From positions 2,728,001 through 2,792,000 of the forward strand of contig NZ_CP107976.1 of assembly GCF_036099295.1 (NCBI RefSeq): 64,000 nt of DNA. The letters run 5' to 3'. Source of the stretch: Streptomyces sp. NBC_00358 (GTDB lineage Bacteria > Actinomycetota > Actinomycetes > Streptomycetales > Streptomycetaceae). The position numbers and the translations under genes are program-made. How positions within the stretch are numbered: the first letter of the stretch is position 1; every line of letters starts with the position of its first letter. The notes under the pieces were generated by a model that saw only the letters and a program-made list of their open reading frames with translations, was not told where the DNA came from and ran no database searches. This document shows positions 44,978 to 53,839 of this stretch, one piece after another.

Positions 44978-45002
44978 CCCCGCGGGGATCACTCCCGCGG
45001 GG
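44978..45002. terminator. Terminator after the M1 peptidase
   Basis: Perfect 9-bp arms CCCCGCGGG (44978-44986) and CCCGCGGGG (44994-45002), 60 bases past the stop of the minus-strand peptidase gene. Confidence 0.6.
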
Positions 45003-45061
45003 GGTCACGGTGCGTCCGGTCCCGTCGGTGGGCGGGCCGCCGGGCGTCGCTTCCTCAGGCC

Positions 45062-46558
45062 TCAGGCGCCCTTGCGTGCCTTCGGGGCGTCGCTCTTCCA
45101 GTCCGGATGCCCCGGCATCGGCGGTGTCTTCTTGGCGTACAGCCACTCCTTGAAGAACCCGCTCAGATCGCGAGCCGCTACGGCGGAGGCGAGGTCCTCG
45201 AAGTCGGCCGTCGAGGCCACACCGTCGCGGTTGACGCTCACCCACGTCCGTTCCAGGCGCTCGAAGGCCGGGCGCCCGATCGTCTGGCGCAGCGCGTACA
45301 GGGCCAGGGCCGCGCCGTCGTAGACGTTCGGCCGGAAGATGCTGATCTTGTGGCCGGGCTCGGGTGCCTTGGGCCTGGCGGGCGGCCCGCCGGTGGCGCG
45401 CCAGGAGTCGGACAGCCGGTAGGCGGCCTTCATCCGCTTCTCCATGGGCTTGTGCGCCTTCTCCTCGGCGTACAGGGCCTCGTACCAGGTGGCGTGCCCT
45501 TCGTTGAGCCACACGTCGGACCAGGTGCGGGGGGTGACGCTGTCGCCGAACCACTGGTGCGACAGCTCGTGCACCATGATCGACTCGACGTACCACTTCG
45601 GGTACGCGGGTTCGGTGAAGAGCTCCTTCTCGAAGAGCGACAGCGTCTGTGTCTCCAGCTCGAAGCCGGTCTGCGCCTGGGCCATCAGCAGCCCGTAGTT
45701 CTCGAAGGGGTAACGCCCGACCTTGCTCTCCATCCAGGCGATCTGGCCGGGCGTCCTGCGGAGCCACGGTTCGAGCGCCGCGCGGTCGCCGCTGGGGATC
45801 ACGTCCCGTACGGGCAGTCCGTGCGGGCCCCGCCGGTGGAGCACGGTGGAGCGGCCGATGGACACCTGGGTCAGCTCGGTGGCCATGGGGTGCTGGGTCC
45901 GGTACGTCCAGGTCGTGGCCCCGCGGGCCCGGTGGGTGCCCTCGGGCAGGCCGTTGGCGACGACCGTGTAGGCGTCGGGGGCGGTGACGTGGACGGTGAA
46001 CATCGCCTTGTCGGAAGGGTGGTCGTTGCAGGGGAAGACCAGGTGCGCGGCGTCGGCCTGGTCGGCCATCGCGAGCCCGTCCTTGGTCCGTACCCAGCCG
46101 CCGTCCTGGCCCTTCGCGCTGACCGGATCGCTCGTGTGACGCACGGTGATGTGCAGCGGGCTCCCCGCGGACAGCGGTTCGGCGGGGGTCACCACCAGGT
46201 CGTCGCCCGCCCTCGCGAAGTCGGCCGGGGCTCCGTCGACGTCGACCGAGAGCACCGTTCCGTGCGCGAAGTCGAGGTTGACGCGGTCGAGCGGGGCGGT
46301 GGTCAGGGCGTCGATCGTGGTGACGGCCGTGAGCGGCTTGTCGTTGCTGCCGCCGTAGGTGAAGTCGAGGTCGTACGACTCGACGTCGTACCCGGGGTTG
46401 CCGAGGGTGGGGAAGAGGCGGTCACCGACCCCCAGGGGCACGGCCGGGTCCGGGGCACTCGCGGCGATCAGGCAGACGGAGACGGCCGAGGCGAGCAGGG
46501 CCGCCGTGACGCGGCGGCTCCTCGGACGTGCTGACGTGGGGGTGGGGTTGAGCGACAT
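45062..46558 (-). CDS. Secreted M1-family zinc metallopeptidase
   Basis: A 498-residue exported aminopeptidase-like protein. Residues 1-36 form a signal peptide. The zinc site HELSHQW (near residue 327) and distal NEGHATW follow the M1 pattern HExxH-x18-E. The exopeptidase motif GAMEN is altered to TGFELETQ, keeping the Glu that binds the substrate amino group. The large C-terminal domain of PepN is absent, as in other short actinobacterial M1 enzymes. Expected to trim peptides outside the cell. Upstream lies rshA on the same strand, after 176 bases. Confidence 0.9.
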   Translation of the reverse strand: MSLNPTPTSARPRSRRVTAALLASAVSVCLIAASAPDPAVPLGVGDRLFPTLGNPGYDVESYDLDFTYGGSNDKPLTAVTTIDALTTAPLDRVNLDFAHGTVLSVDVDGAPADFARAGDDLVVTPAEPLSAGSPLHITVRHTSDPVSAKGQDGGWVRTKDGLAMADQADAAHLVFPCNDHPSDKAMFTVHVTAPDAYTVVANGLPEGTHRARGATTWTYRTQHPMATELTQVSIGRSTVLHRRGPHGLPVRDVIPSGDRAALEPWLRRTPGQIAWMESKVGRYPFENYGLLMAQAQTGFELETQTLSLFEKELFTEPAYPKWYVESIMVHELSHQWFGDSVTPRTWSDVWLNEGHATWYEALYAEEKAHKPMEKRMKAAYRLSDSWRATGGPPARPKAPEPGHKISIFRPNVYDGAALALYALRQTIGRPAFERLERTWVSVNRDGVASTADFEDLASAVAARDLSGFFKEWLYAKKTPPMPGHPDWKSDAPKARKGA

Positions 46559-46734
46559 GGACCACGGCTACCAGCGCACGCGGGTTCCGCGCCGCCGACT
46601 CGCGCCCGTCCCACCCGAACGGGTCGGTCCTCGGACTCATTGGGGCCAGCTTGCGGCAGTCCGTGCCCGTCGCCGGATGCCTTGTCCCTACGGGGCCGCC
46701 GTCGCCCGGTGTCCGCGGGGTGGCGGCCGCCGGC

Positions 46735-48930
46735 CTACTGGGCGGCCGTCGCCGGATGCTGGGCCCGGCTGACGTCGTACACGCCGGGCACGTTGCGCAT
46801 CGCCCGCATCAGGCCCTGGAGCCGGGCCGCGTCGGGGAGTTGGAGCGTGTAGGTGTGGCGGACGCGCTGCTGGCTGGGGGGTTCGACGGTCGCCGAGACG
46901 ACGGCGACCCCCTCCGCCGCGATGGCCTCGGTGAGGTCGGCGAGCAGATGCGGGCGTCCGAAGGACTCGGCGACCAGGGTGACGCGGCACTCGGTGGTGT
47001 CCCCCCAGCGCACACCGACCTCCGGGCGCCCCGCGCTCTTCATGCGCGCCGCTCCGGCGCACTCCACGCGGTGCACGGTGACCACTCCCCCGCGGACGGC
47101 GAAGCCGGTCACCTCGTCGGGCGGTACGGGCGTGCAGCAGCCGGCCATGCGTACGGACGCTCCGGGCGGGTCGGCGACGGCACTCGCGGGGCGGGAGAGC
47201 TGCGCCTCGGCGGGACGCGCCGGGGCCTCGGCGGGCGGCCTGGGGCCCGTCGCGGAGGTCCCGGACGTCTCCTCGTCGCCGGGTGCGGGATGCGTCGCCA
47301 TCCAGCGCTGGATGGCGATCCGCGCGGCGGCCGTGTGCGCGTGCTCCAGCCACTCCCTGGACGGCTCGGAGGCGGGGTCCTGGCCCATCAGGAGCTGGAC
47401 GGTGTCGCCGTCCTTCAGGACCGTACTCAGCGTCGCCAGACGGCCGTTGACGCGGGCGCCGATACAGGCGTGCGCGTCCTCGCCGTACTGCGCGTACGCC
47501 GCGTCGACGCAACTGGCGCCCTCGGGAAGGCCCAGCGAGCCCCCGTCGGCTCGGAAGACGGTGATCTCCCGGTCCTGGGCGAGGTCTTCGCGGAGCGTCG
47601 ACCAGAACGTGTCCGGGTCGGGGGCGCCCTGCTGCCAGTCGAGCAGCCGGGAGAGCCAGCCGGGGCGGGTCGGGTCGGCGCGCTCGCCGTCGAAGGGGCG
47701 CTCCCCGCCGCCGTCCGGCTGGTCCTCCGACGGCGGCGCGTAGGGATTGCCGAGCGCGATGACGCCGGCCTCGGCGACCTTGTGCATCTGGTGCGTGCGG
47801 ATGAGGACTTCGGCGACCTGGCCGTCGCCCCGGGTGACGGCCGTGTGCAGCGACTGGTACAGGTTGAACTTGGGGACGGCGATGAAGTCCTTGAACTCCG
47901 AGACCACCGGGGTGAGACAGGTGTGCAGTTCGCCGAGGACGCCGTAGCAGTCCGCGTCCTCGTTCACGAGGACCAGCAGACGTCCGAAGTCGGCGCCGCG
48001 CATCGGACCGCGCTTGCGCGACACCCGGTGCACGGAGACGAAGTGCCTTGGCCTTATGAGGACTTCGGCCTGGATACCGGCATCGCGCAGGACCGTGCGC
48101 ACCTCCTCCGCGATCTCCGCGAGGGGGTCGTCGTCGCGGCCCGCGTTCGCCGCGATCAACTCCCGGGTGTGCTCGTACTCCTCGGGGTGCAGGATCGCGA
48201 AGACGAGGTCTTCCAGTTCGCTCTTGAGCGCCTGGACACCGAGGCGCTCGGCGAGCGGGATGAGCACGTCCCGGGTCACCTTGGCGATCCGCGCCTGCTT
48301 CTCCGGGCGCATGACGCCGAGGGTCCGCATGTTGTGCAGCCGGTCCGCGAGTTTGATGGACATCACCCGGACGTCGTTGCCCGTCGCGACGAGCATCTTC
48401 CGGAAGGTCTCCGGTTCGGCGGCGGCGCCGTAGTCGACCTTCTCCAGCTTGGTGACGCCGTCGACCAGATAGCAGACCTCGTCGCCGAACTCCGCACGTA
48501 CCTGATCCAGTGTCACTTCCGTGTCCTCGACGGTGTCGTGGAGCAGGGAAGCGGTCAACGTCGTTGTCTCGGCGCCGAGTTCGGCGAGGATCAGGGTCAC
48601 GGCGAGCGGATGGGTGATGTACGGCTCGCCGCTCTTGCGCATCTGGCCGCGGTGCGAGGACTCCGCGAGCACGTAGGCCCGGCGCAGGGGCTCCAGTTTG
48701 GCGTCGGGGTGGTACGCGCGGTGGGCCTCGGCCACATGCCCGATCGCGTCCGGCAGCCGGTCGCGGGTCGCGGGCCCGAGCAGTGCGGCCCGCCCCAGCC
48801 GGCGCAGGTCGATCCGGGGACGCGACTTCCTGCGGTGCGCCGGGGGCACCTCCGGCTCCAGCGACGCCGAACGCTGGGGGGCGGGCGTTGCAGGGCCTGG
48901 CGTCGCGGGATTCGTCGCCTCCGCACTCAT
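46735..48930 (-). CDS. rshA: RelA/SpoT homologue with degenerate synthetase domain
   Basis: A 731-residue (p)ppGpp enzyme. The hydrolase HD site is intact: His93 (SSHRGQ), His131-Asp132 (LLHDTVEDT) and Asp196 (KLADRLHN). In the synthetase domain the segment that normally reads FD-x-IYDLVGIRVLV is shortened to ADFGRLLVLV (313-322), removing the metal-binding Asp, although RPRHFVSVHR and VLIRTHQMH remain. TGS and ACT domains follow (ASCVDAAYAQYG; last 80 residues). ATG 48930 has GGAGGTG. I equate it with rshA of S. coelicolor, a second homologue besides relA. Probably mainly a hydrolase. Confidence 0.9.
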   Translation of the reverse strand: MSAEATNPATPGPATPAPQRSASLEPEVPPAHRRKSRPRIDLRRLGRAALLGPATRDRLPDAIGHVAEAHRAYHPDAKLEPLRRAYVLAESSHRGQMRKSGEPYITHPLAVTLILAELGAETTTLTASLLHDTVEDTEVTLDQVRAEFGDEVCYLVDGVTKLEKVDYGAAAEPETFRKMLVATGNDVRVMSIKLADRLHNMRTLGVMRPEKQARIAKVTRDVLIPLAERLGVQALKSELEDLVFAILHPEEYEHTRELIAANAGRDDDPLAEIAEEVRTVLRDAGIQAEVLIRPRHFVSVHRVSRKRGPMRGADFGRLLVLVNEDADCYGVLGELHTCLTPVVSEFKDFIAVPKFNLYQSLHTAVTRGDGQVAEVLIRTHQMHKVAEAGVIALGNPYAPPSEDQPDGGGERPFDGERADPTRPGWLSRLLDWQQGAPDPDTFWSTLREDLAQDREITVFRADGGSLGLPEGASCVDAAYAQYGEDAHACIGARVNGRLATLSTVLKDGDTVQLLMGQDPASEPSREWLEHAHTAAARIAIQRWMATHPAPGDEETSGTSATGPRPPAEAPARPAEAQLSRPASAVADPPGASVRMAGCCTPVPPDEVTGFAVRGGVVTVHRVECAGAARMKSAGRPEVGVRWGDTTECRVTLVAESFGRPHLLADLTEAIAAEGVAVVSATVEPPSQQRVRHTYTLQLPDAARLQGLMRAMRNVPGVYDVSRAQHPATAAQ

Positions 48931-49178
48931 GGGCACCTCCGGCTGCGTAAGACCGGCGGACGGGTGCCCCATGGCGTACTCGGCTCAGGGGATGGTGTCG
49001 ATCCCCCGTCCGGGCCGGTGCTTGATGCTACCGACCCCACCACGCCCGGTTGACCGCCTCTCGCCGAGCGTGAAACGGATCACCCATTCGAGCGAAGGTT
49101 TTGGGGTTTACGATTTCGAATTTCTGGAAGGGACGGCATGCACGTACGACGTCCGACCCATGACGTCGGCCGCACGGT
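48931..49178. promoter_or_regulatory. rshA upstream region with A/T-rich segment
   Basis: 248 bases between dapF and rshA. The stretch at 49095-49132 (GGTTTTGGGGTTTACGATTTCG and following) is much richer in A/T than anything nearby and contains TTCGAA. It probably marks the rshA promoter. No gene seen. Confidence 0.4.
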
Positions 49179-50048
49179 TCAGCGCAGGGCGCCGTCCAGC
49201 CACTCCGCGTCGATCTCGCCCTCGGCGACGATCACCGCGGGACCGGTCATCTCGATCTCGCCGTCGGCGCTCTCGGTGATCACCAGGCGTCCGCCGGGCA
49301 CGTCCACGGTGTAGGTCGCCGGGGTGCCGGTCACGGCGGGGTCGGCTTCGTCGCGGCGCGCCGCGGCGACCGCCACGGCACACGCGCCCGTGCCGCAGGA
49401 GCGGGTCTCGCCGGAGCCGCGTTCGTGGACCCGCAGGGCGACGTGCCGGGGCCCCCTGTCGACCACGAACTCGACGTTGACGCCGTCCGGGTACGCCGCG
49501 GCCGGGCTGAACGGCGGCGGAGTGAGCAGATCGCCGGCGTGCGCGAGGTCGTCCACGAAGGCGACGGCGTGCGGGTTGCCCATGTTCACGTTGCGCGCGG
49601 GCCAGGTGCGCTCGCCCACGCTCACCGTGACCTCTCCCTCGGGGAGGAGCGCCTTGCCCATGCCGACGGTGACGTCTCCGGTCTTGGCGATGTGCACGGT
49701 CTTCACGCCCCCGCGCGTGGCGACCGCGCTGTCTCCTTCGGCCACATATCCGGCACGGTGGAGGTAGTGGGCGAACACGCGCACTCCGTTGCCGCACATC
49801 TCGGCGACCGAGCCGTCGCCGTTGCGGTAGTCCATGAACCACTCCGCCTCGGCCGCCATGCCCTTGGCCTCGGGGTGCGCGGCGGACCGTACGACGTGCA
49901 GCAGACCGTCGCCACCGATGCCCGCGCGGCGGTCGCACAGAACGGCGACGGCGGTGGGAGGCAGGTCGATGACGTTCTCCGGGTCCGGGATGATCACGAA
50001 GTCGTTCTCGGTCCCGTGCCCCTTGAGGAAGGCGATCCGCGTGCTCAT
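49179..50048 (-). CDS. dapF: Diaminopimelate epimerase
   Basis: A 289-residue PLP-independent racemase converting LL- to meso-diaminopimelate for lysine and peptidoglycan. The two catalytic cysteines are Cys85 (EMCGNGVR) and Cys218 (RSCGTGACA), each in a textbook motif, with substrate-binding NMGNPH and FLKGHGTENDF. Streptomyces peptidoglycan uses LL-DAP, so this enzyme mainly serves lysine synthesis. It starts at ATG 50048. Confidence 0.96.
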   Translation of the reverse strand: MSTRIAFLKGHGTENDFVIIPDPENVIDLPPTAVAVLCDRRAGIGGDGLLHVVRSAAHPEAKGMAAEAEWFMDYRNGDGSVAEMCGNGVRVFAHYLHRAGYVAEGDSAVATRGGVKTVHIAKTGDVTVGMGKALLPEGEVTVSVGERTWPARNVNMGNPHAVAFVDDLAHAGDLLTPPPFSPAAAYPDGVNVEFVVDRGPRHVALRVHERGSGETRSCGTGACAVAVAAARRDEADPAVTGTPATYTVDVPGGRLVITESADGEIEMTGPAVIVAEGEIDAEWLDGALR

Positions 50049-50238
50049 TCCTCGATCGTACGGGTTCGGTACGACAGCCGGTCGGCGCGGGGCGGTGCCT
50101 CGGCGCGGGTCCGGTACGACGGCCGGTCGGCGCGGGGCGGGTGCCGGTACGTCATGTCCGTCCGCGTCCGGCGAGAACCCCGCCGGGTCCGTGTCCTGGC
50201 GAACGGGTCCCGTGTCCCGGCGGATCGGGCCGGTGGGG

Positions 50239-50778
50239 TCAGCGCAGCCGGGCCACGCGCCACACGGCGAGCACCGCCACCGCGGCGAGGACCACGACGT
50301 ACGCGATCACCACCCGCCAGTCGGCGCGCCGGCCTGAGCCGCGCTGCGGGAAGCCGGGCAGGGCGTAGCCGACCCGGCGGGCGGCCATCATTCCCCAGCC
50401 GGCGGCGCACAGGCAGATCAGCAGGCCGAGCATGGCGACCACCGCACCGCCGTCGCCGAATTCGAAGGCGAGCGGGAAGGCGAACATCAGGGAGCCGGTC
50501 GTGGCCAGCGCCACGATGGGCGCGAGCTGCCAGATGCGCAGCAGCCGCTGCGGGCGCAGCTCGACCTCGACCTCCGGTTCCGGGGACATCGCGCCGGGTT
50601 CGGGACCGTCGGCGATCACCCCGCCGGGGGTGTCCTCGGGGCCGTCGGAGCTCAGGCGCTCCGCGCCCAGCTCGGGTTCGACTCCGGGATCGGCGTCCGG
50701 ACCGATGCCCGGACGGTCTCCGTCCGGATCAGCGCCGTACTCGGTTCCCCGTGCGGTGTCGCGAGGGCCGGCCTCCAT
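50239..50778 (-). CDS. Small membrane protein of unknown function, 179 aa
   Basis: An acidic, Gly/Pro/Asp-rich soluble head (1-75) is followed by three hydrophobic segments: LAPIVALATTGSLMFAFPLAF, GAVVAMLGLLICLCAAGWGMM and WRVVIAYVVVLAAVAVLAVW. I do not recognise a named family. ATG 50778 and GTG 50784 are both usable; GGGAGGG lies just upstream of them. It lies between miaA and dapF on the same strand and may share their transcript. Confidence 0.7.
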   Translation of the reverse strand: MEAGPRDTARGTEYGADPDGDRPGIGPDADPGVEPELGAERLSSDGPEDTPGGVIADGPEPGAMSPEPEVEVELRPQRLLRIWQLAPIVALATTGSLMFAFPLAFEFGDGGAVVAMLGLLICLCAAGWGMMAARRVGYALPGFPQRGSGRRADWRVVIAYVVVLAAVAVLAVWRVARLR

Positions 50779-50885
50779 CGCCACGCGCCCTCCCAACTCG
50801 GATTTCACTGGTCGATCGAAGCTTGATGATGGCACGGCGCCGGAGGCCCGGATGACGGCCGGAGCGTCCCGATGCCATGACGTGA

Positions 50886-51824
50886 TCAGGCTGTGACCGG
50901 TCGTTCGACCAACGCCAGTGCGAGTTCCGGGAGTTCTGTGAGATCCGCCGCAGCCCCACTGAGCCAATGCACCCGCGGGTCGCGTCGGAACCATGAATCC
51001 TGACGGCGCGCGAAGCGCTTGGTGGCGCGAACGGTCTCGGCACGGGCGTCGTCCTCGGTGCACTCCCCGGCGAGCGCCGCGAGGACCTGCTGATAACCGA
51101 GCGCGCGTGACGCCGTACGCCCCGCGCGCAGGCCGTGCGCCTCCAGGGTGCGCACTTCGTCGACGAGCCCGGCCTCCCACATCCGGTCCACCCGGCGCGC
51201 GATGCGCTCGTCGAGCTCGGGGCGCGCCACGTCGACACCGATCTGGAGGGTGTCGTAGACGGAGTCGTGGCCGGGCAGATTGGCGGTGAAGGGCTTTCCG
51301 GTGATCTCGATGACTTCGAGGGCGCGGACGATGCGGCGGCCGTTGCTGGGCAGGATCGCGTGCGCGGCCTCGGGGTCGGCCATGGCGAGGCGCGCGTGCA
51401 GGGCTCCGGAGCCGCGCAGGGTGAGCTCCTCCTCCAGGCGGGCGCGGACCTCGGGGTCCGTTCCGGGGAACTCCATCTTGTCGACGGCCCCGCGCACGTA
51501 CAGTCCGGAGCCGCCGACCAGGATCGGCCAGCGCCCCTCGGCGAGCAGCGCGTCGATCCGGGCGCGGGCGAGCCGCTGGTACTCGGCGACGCTGGCGGTG
51601 ACCGTCACGTCCCAGATGTCCAGGAGGTGGTGCGGGACGCCGCCCCGCTCGTCGGGCGTCAGTTTGGCGGTGCCGATGTCCATCCCTCGGTACAACTGCA
51701 TCGAGTCGGCGTTGACGACCTCGCCTCCGAGACGCCTGGCGAGGAAAACGCCCAGATCGGACTTTCCTGCCGCGGTCGGTCCGACGACGGCGATGACCCG
51801 GGGGGTGGGGGGTGCGCTGCTCAC
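50886..51824 (-). CDS. miaA: tRNA dimethylallyltransferase
   Basis: A 312-residue enzyme that isopentenylates A37 in tRNAs reading UNN codons. P-loop GPTAAGKSDLG (15-25), DSMQLYRGMDIGTAK, and the tRNA-binding ALEVIEITGKP and FARRQDSWFRRD segments are all present. GTG 51824 is chosen because it gives a short lead into the P-loop. The partner methylthiotransferase miaB is encoded about 2 kb downstream in coordinates on the same strand; the two modify the same adenosine. Confidence 0.95.
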   Translation of the reverse strand: MSSAPPTPRVIAVVGPTAAGKSDLGVFLARRLGGEVVNADSMQLYRGMDIGTAKLTPDERGGVPHHLLDIWDVTVTASVAEYQRLARARIDALLAEGRWPILVGGSGLYVRGAVDKMEFPGTDPEVRARLEEELTLRGSGALHARLAMADPEAAHAILPSNGRRIVRALEVIEITGKPFTANLPGHDSVYDTLQIGVDVARPELDERIARRVDRMWEAGLVDEVRTLEAHGLRAGRTASRALGYQQVLAALAGECTEDDARAETVRATKRFARRQDSWFRRDPRVHWLSGAAADLTELPELALALVERPVTA

Positions 51825-52006
51825 GGTCCCAGTCTCGCAAACACCGGGGCCTCTCCTCCAACGAGCGACGTGACGCGACGGGTCCGGGTTCGTTGCCTGT
51901 TGCGAGGTCCCGGCCACCGGTCCAGAGAACCGGCGATCCGGGTGACGCAATGGGACGCACCGGGCGACGCGGAATTTCGCCCCCACGAGTAACGTATGGA
52001 GCGGAT

Positions 52007-52300
52007 ATGGGTGTTTTTGAACGGCTTCTCCGGAGGTCGAAGGCTACGGAGGAGGCGGTGACCGCCGACGGGCAGGCCACCGCTCAGCCGGCCGCCACCG
52101 AGGCGCAGGTGGCCGTGGAGGGGGAGCAGGCGGCCGTGGAGGGGAAGGGTTCGTCCGAGCACGAGGGCGACGGCGACGGCGACGGCGAGGCGACGGCGGC
52201 GAGCGCCGAGGCGGCCACCACGGAGGACGTCGACATCCCCAAGCAGCAGACCGCCGAACAGGCCGCCGACAACGACGCCGGCAAGGGCTCCCGCACGTAA
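52007..52300 (+). CDS. Small acidic hypothetical protein, 97 aa
   Basis: A short basic head (MGVFERLLRRSKAT) is followed by a low-complexity Ala/Glu/Gly/Asp chain that looks disordered. Start ATG 52007 follows GGAG. It sits 24 bases before the MT0933-like gene, so the two are probably co-transcribed. Function unknown; low-complexity content means it could also be overcalled, but the ribosome-binding site and spacing support it. Confidence 0.65.
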   Translation: MGVFERLLRRSKATEEAVTADGQATAQPAATEAQVAVEGEQAAVEGKGSSEHEGDGDGDGEATAASAEAATTEDVDIPKQQTAEQAADNDAGKGSRT

Positions 52301-52324
52301 CTGTCCCGCGAGGGAAGGCGAACC

Positions 52325-52579
52325 ATGGGTCTGATGGACAATCTGAAAGCCAAGCTGGAGCCCGCCAAGGACAAGGTCTCCGGGCTCGCGCAGCAGCACG
52401 GGCACAAGGTCGCCCACGGCCTCGACAAGGCCGCGAAGGTGGTCGACGAGAAGACCAAGCACAAGTACAGCGACAAGATCCAGACGGGCACGGGCAAGGC
52501 GAAGGACGCCATGGACCGCCTCGCGCACAAGGACGGCGGCGGAGCCGCGAGCCCGTCGGCCCCGCCTCGGACGCCCTGA
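52325..52579 (+). CDS. MT0933-like antitoxin family protein
   Basis: An 84-residue, highly charged helical protein starting MGLMDNLKAKLEPAKDKV, with AQQHGHKVAHGLDKAAKVVDEKTKHKYSDKI, the form of the MT0933_antitox family (named after mycobacterial Rv0909/MT0933). ATG 52325 has GGGAAGG. The mycobacterial antitoxin is paired with an SRPBCC-type toxin; no such gene is adjacent here, only the acidic 97-residue protein. It may therefore be a stress protein unrelated to toxin neutralisation. Confidence 0.75.
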   Translation: MGLMDNLKAKLEPAKDKVSGLAQQHGHKVAHGLDKAAKVVDEKTKHKYSDKIQTGTGKAKDAMDRLAHKDGGGAASPSAPPRTP

Positions 52580-52596
52580 ACAGCCCCTTCATCGGT

Positions 52597-52634
52597 GGAC
52601 GGCCGCGAAGCGCTCAGGCTGCTTCCGGCCGTCC
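52597..52634. terminator. Terminator after the MT0933-like gene
   Basis: Stem GGACGGCCG / CGGCCGTCC continued by GAAGC / GCTTC with one bulged base, a total of 14 pairs, 18 bases past the stop. Confidence 0.75.
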
Positions 52635-52957
52635 GCCGTGTCCGCACCGACGCGCCTGACGACCCGTCCGGACCGGATTCCTCCCCCCGCAGGCGTGCGG
52701 GCCCGTACGGTCCATGCAGGCCCGCTCTGACGGGTCTGACGGGTCTGACGGGTCTGACGGGTCAACCTCGCCCGTCCGGGACACCACGGCGGGCGGCGTG
52801 TCCGGGGCGGTGCGGCTCTGACGGAGTGTCCCCGCCCGTACGGCCGACGGGGAGTTCGTACCCGGAAGCCGGCGCAGAGGTCGTAGGTCGCGCGCGCCCG
52901 CGCACCGGACTTCATGCCTGTGCGGCCCGACGGGCCGCGGCTGTCCCGGCGCGGCCG
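52635..52957. other. 323-base gap, no gene seen
   Basis: Between convergent genes. Contains the 9-bp tandem repeat at 52726-52761 and otherwise no recognisable coding frame. Confidence 0.4.
52726..52761. repeat. Four perfect 9-bp tandem repeats (TCTGACGGG)
   Basis: Four uninterrupted copies of TCTGACGGG in non-coding sequence. Such arrays expand and contract by slippage. Confidence 0.9.
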
Positions 52958-53704
52958 CTACGACCAGGCCGCCACCACGTAGCCCACCCCGTACGGAGCG
53001 TCGTCGTAGAGCAGCGCACCGCCGAGCCCCGCGCCCGCGGCCGCGCCCGCGAGGACCTGCCAGGGGGCCCGCCCGGCAACCTTCAGCTCGTGCGCCAGAG
53101 CGGTGTCCAGTGTCTTGAGTGCCTCGACGTCCGCGGACCCGAGAGCCCGCGCGATCTCCGCGTCGAAGTCCGCCGCGCGCTCGTCGAGATAGCCCGGCGC
53201 CTTGAGCGTCCTGCACGCGCTGGCGTCACCCATCACCAGCACGGCCACCCGCTCGGCCCGCCCGCCGATGTGCTCCCCCGCCTTGATGCACCGCTCGGTC
53301 TCCAGGGGTTCCCCGACGCCGAGCCCCTCCACCGGGGCGTCGGACCAGCCGGTGCGCTCCAGCAGCCAGGCGGCGACGGCGAGGGAGGGCGGCAGCTCGC
53401 GCTCCGCGGCCTCGCGGTTCTCGGCCGAGTCGGGGCCTGCGTCCGCCGCGGCCGGGCGGCCCAGGCGGACGTCGAGGTCGACGCCGAAGCCGCTGAAGGA
53501 GCCGCGCGTGCCTTCGGGATGGGGCCCGCGACCGCTCTCCTCGGCGGGGCCGACGACGACGAGCAGGTCGGGACGGGAGGCGGCGAGCACGCCGAGCGCG
53601 TCCGTGCACGCCGTGCGCGCGGCGTCCAGCTCGGGTGCCGCTCCGGCGGCGACGTCGGGGACGAGCAGCGGAGGACAGGGGCAGACTGCGGCGGCTACAA
53701 GCAT
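52958..53704 (-). CDS. Class III extradiol dioxygenase-like (LigB/MEMO fold) protein
   Basis: A 248-residue protein of the LigB/MEMO-like fold by pattern: AAVCPCPPLLVPDV at the start, DLLVVVGPAEES, RVAVLVMGDASACRTL, and a C-terminal LAGAAAGAGLGGALLYDDAPYGVGY. In active family members the first motif reads PHPPLLVP with a metal-binding His; here the position is Cys10. Catalysis is therefore uncertain. ATG 53704. Encoded between miaB and the intergenic repeat; role unknown. Confidence 0.7.
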   Translation of the reverse strand: MLVAAAVCPCPPLLVPDVAAGAAPELDAARTACTDALGVLAASRPDLLVVVGPAEESGRGPHPEGTRGSFSGFGVDLDVRLGRPAAADAGPDSAENREAAERELPPSLAVAAWLLERTGWSDAPVEGLGVGEPLETERCIKAGEHIGGRAERVAVLVMGDASACRTLKAPGYLDERAADFDAEIARALGSADVEALKTLDTALAHELKVAGRAPWQVLAGAAAGAGLGGALLYDDAPYGVGYVVAAWS

Positions 53705-53839
53705 GGGCCGCAGCGTAACGCCGTACAACGACGATCCGCCCCGGACCCGCGCGGACGCCGCGGGCCCGTCCCCACCTGCTCCCGGGCCCCGTCCCCCTGC
53801 GTCTCCCTGTGTCTCTGTGGCCTCTGTGTCTCTGTCCCG

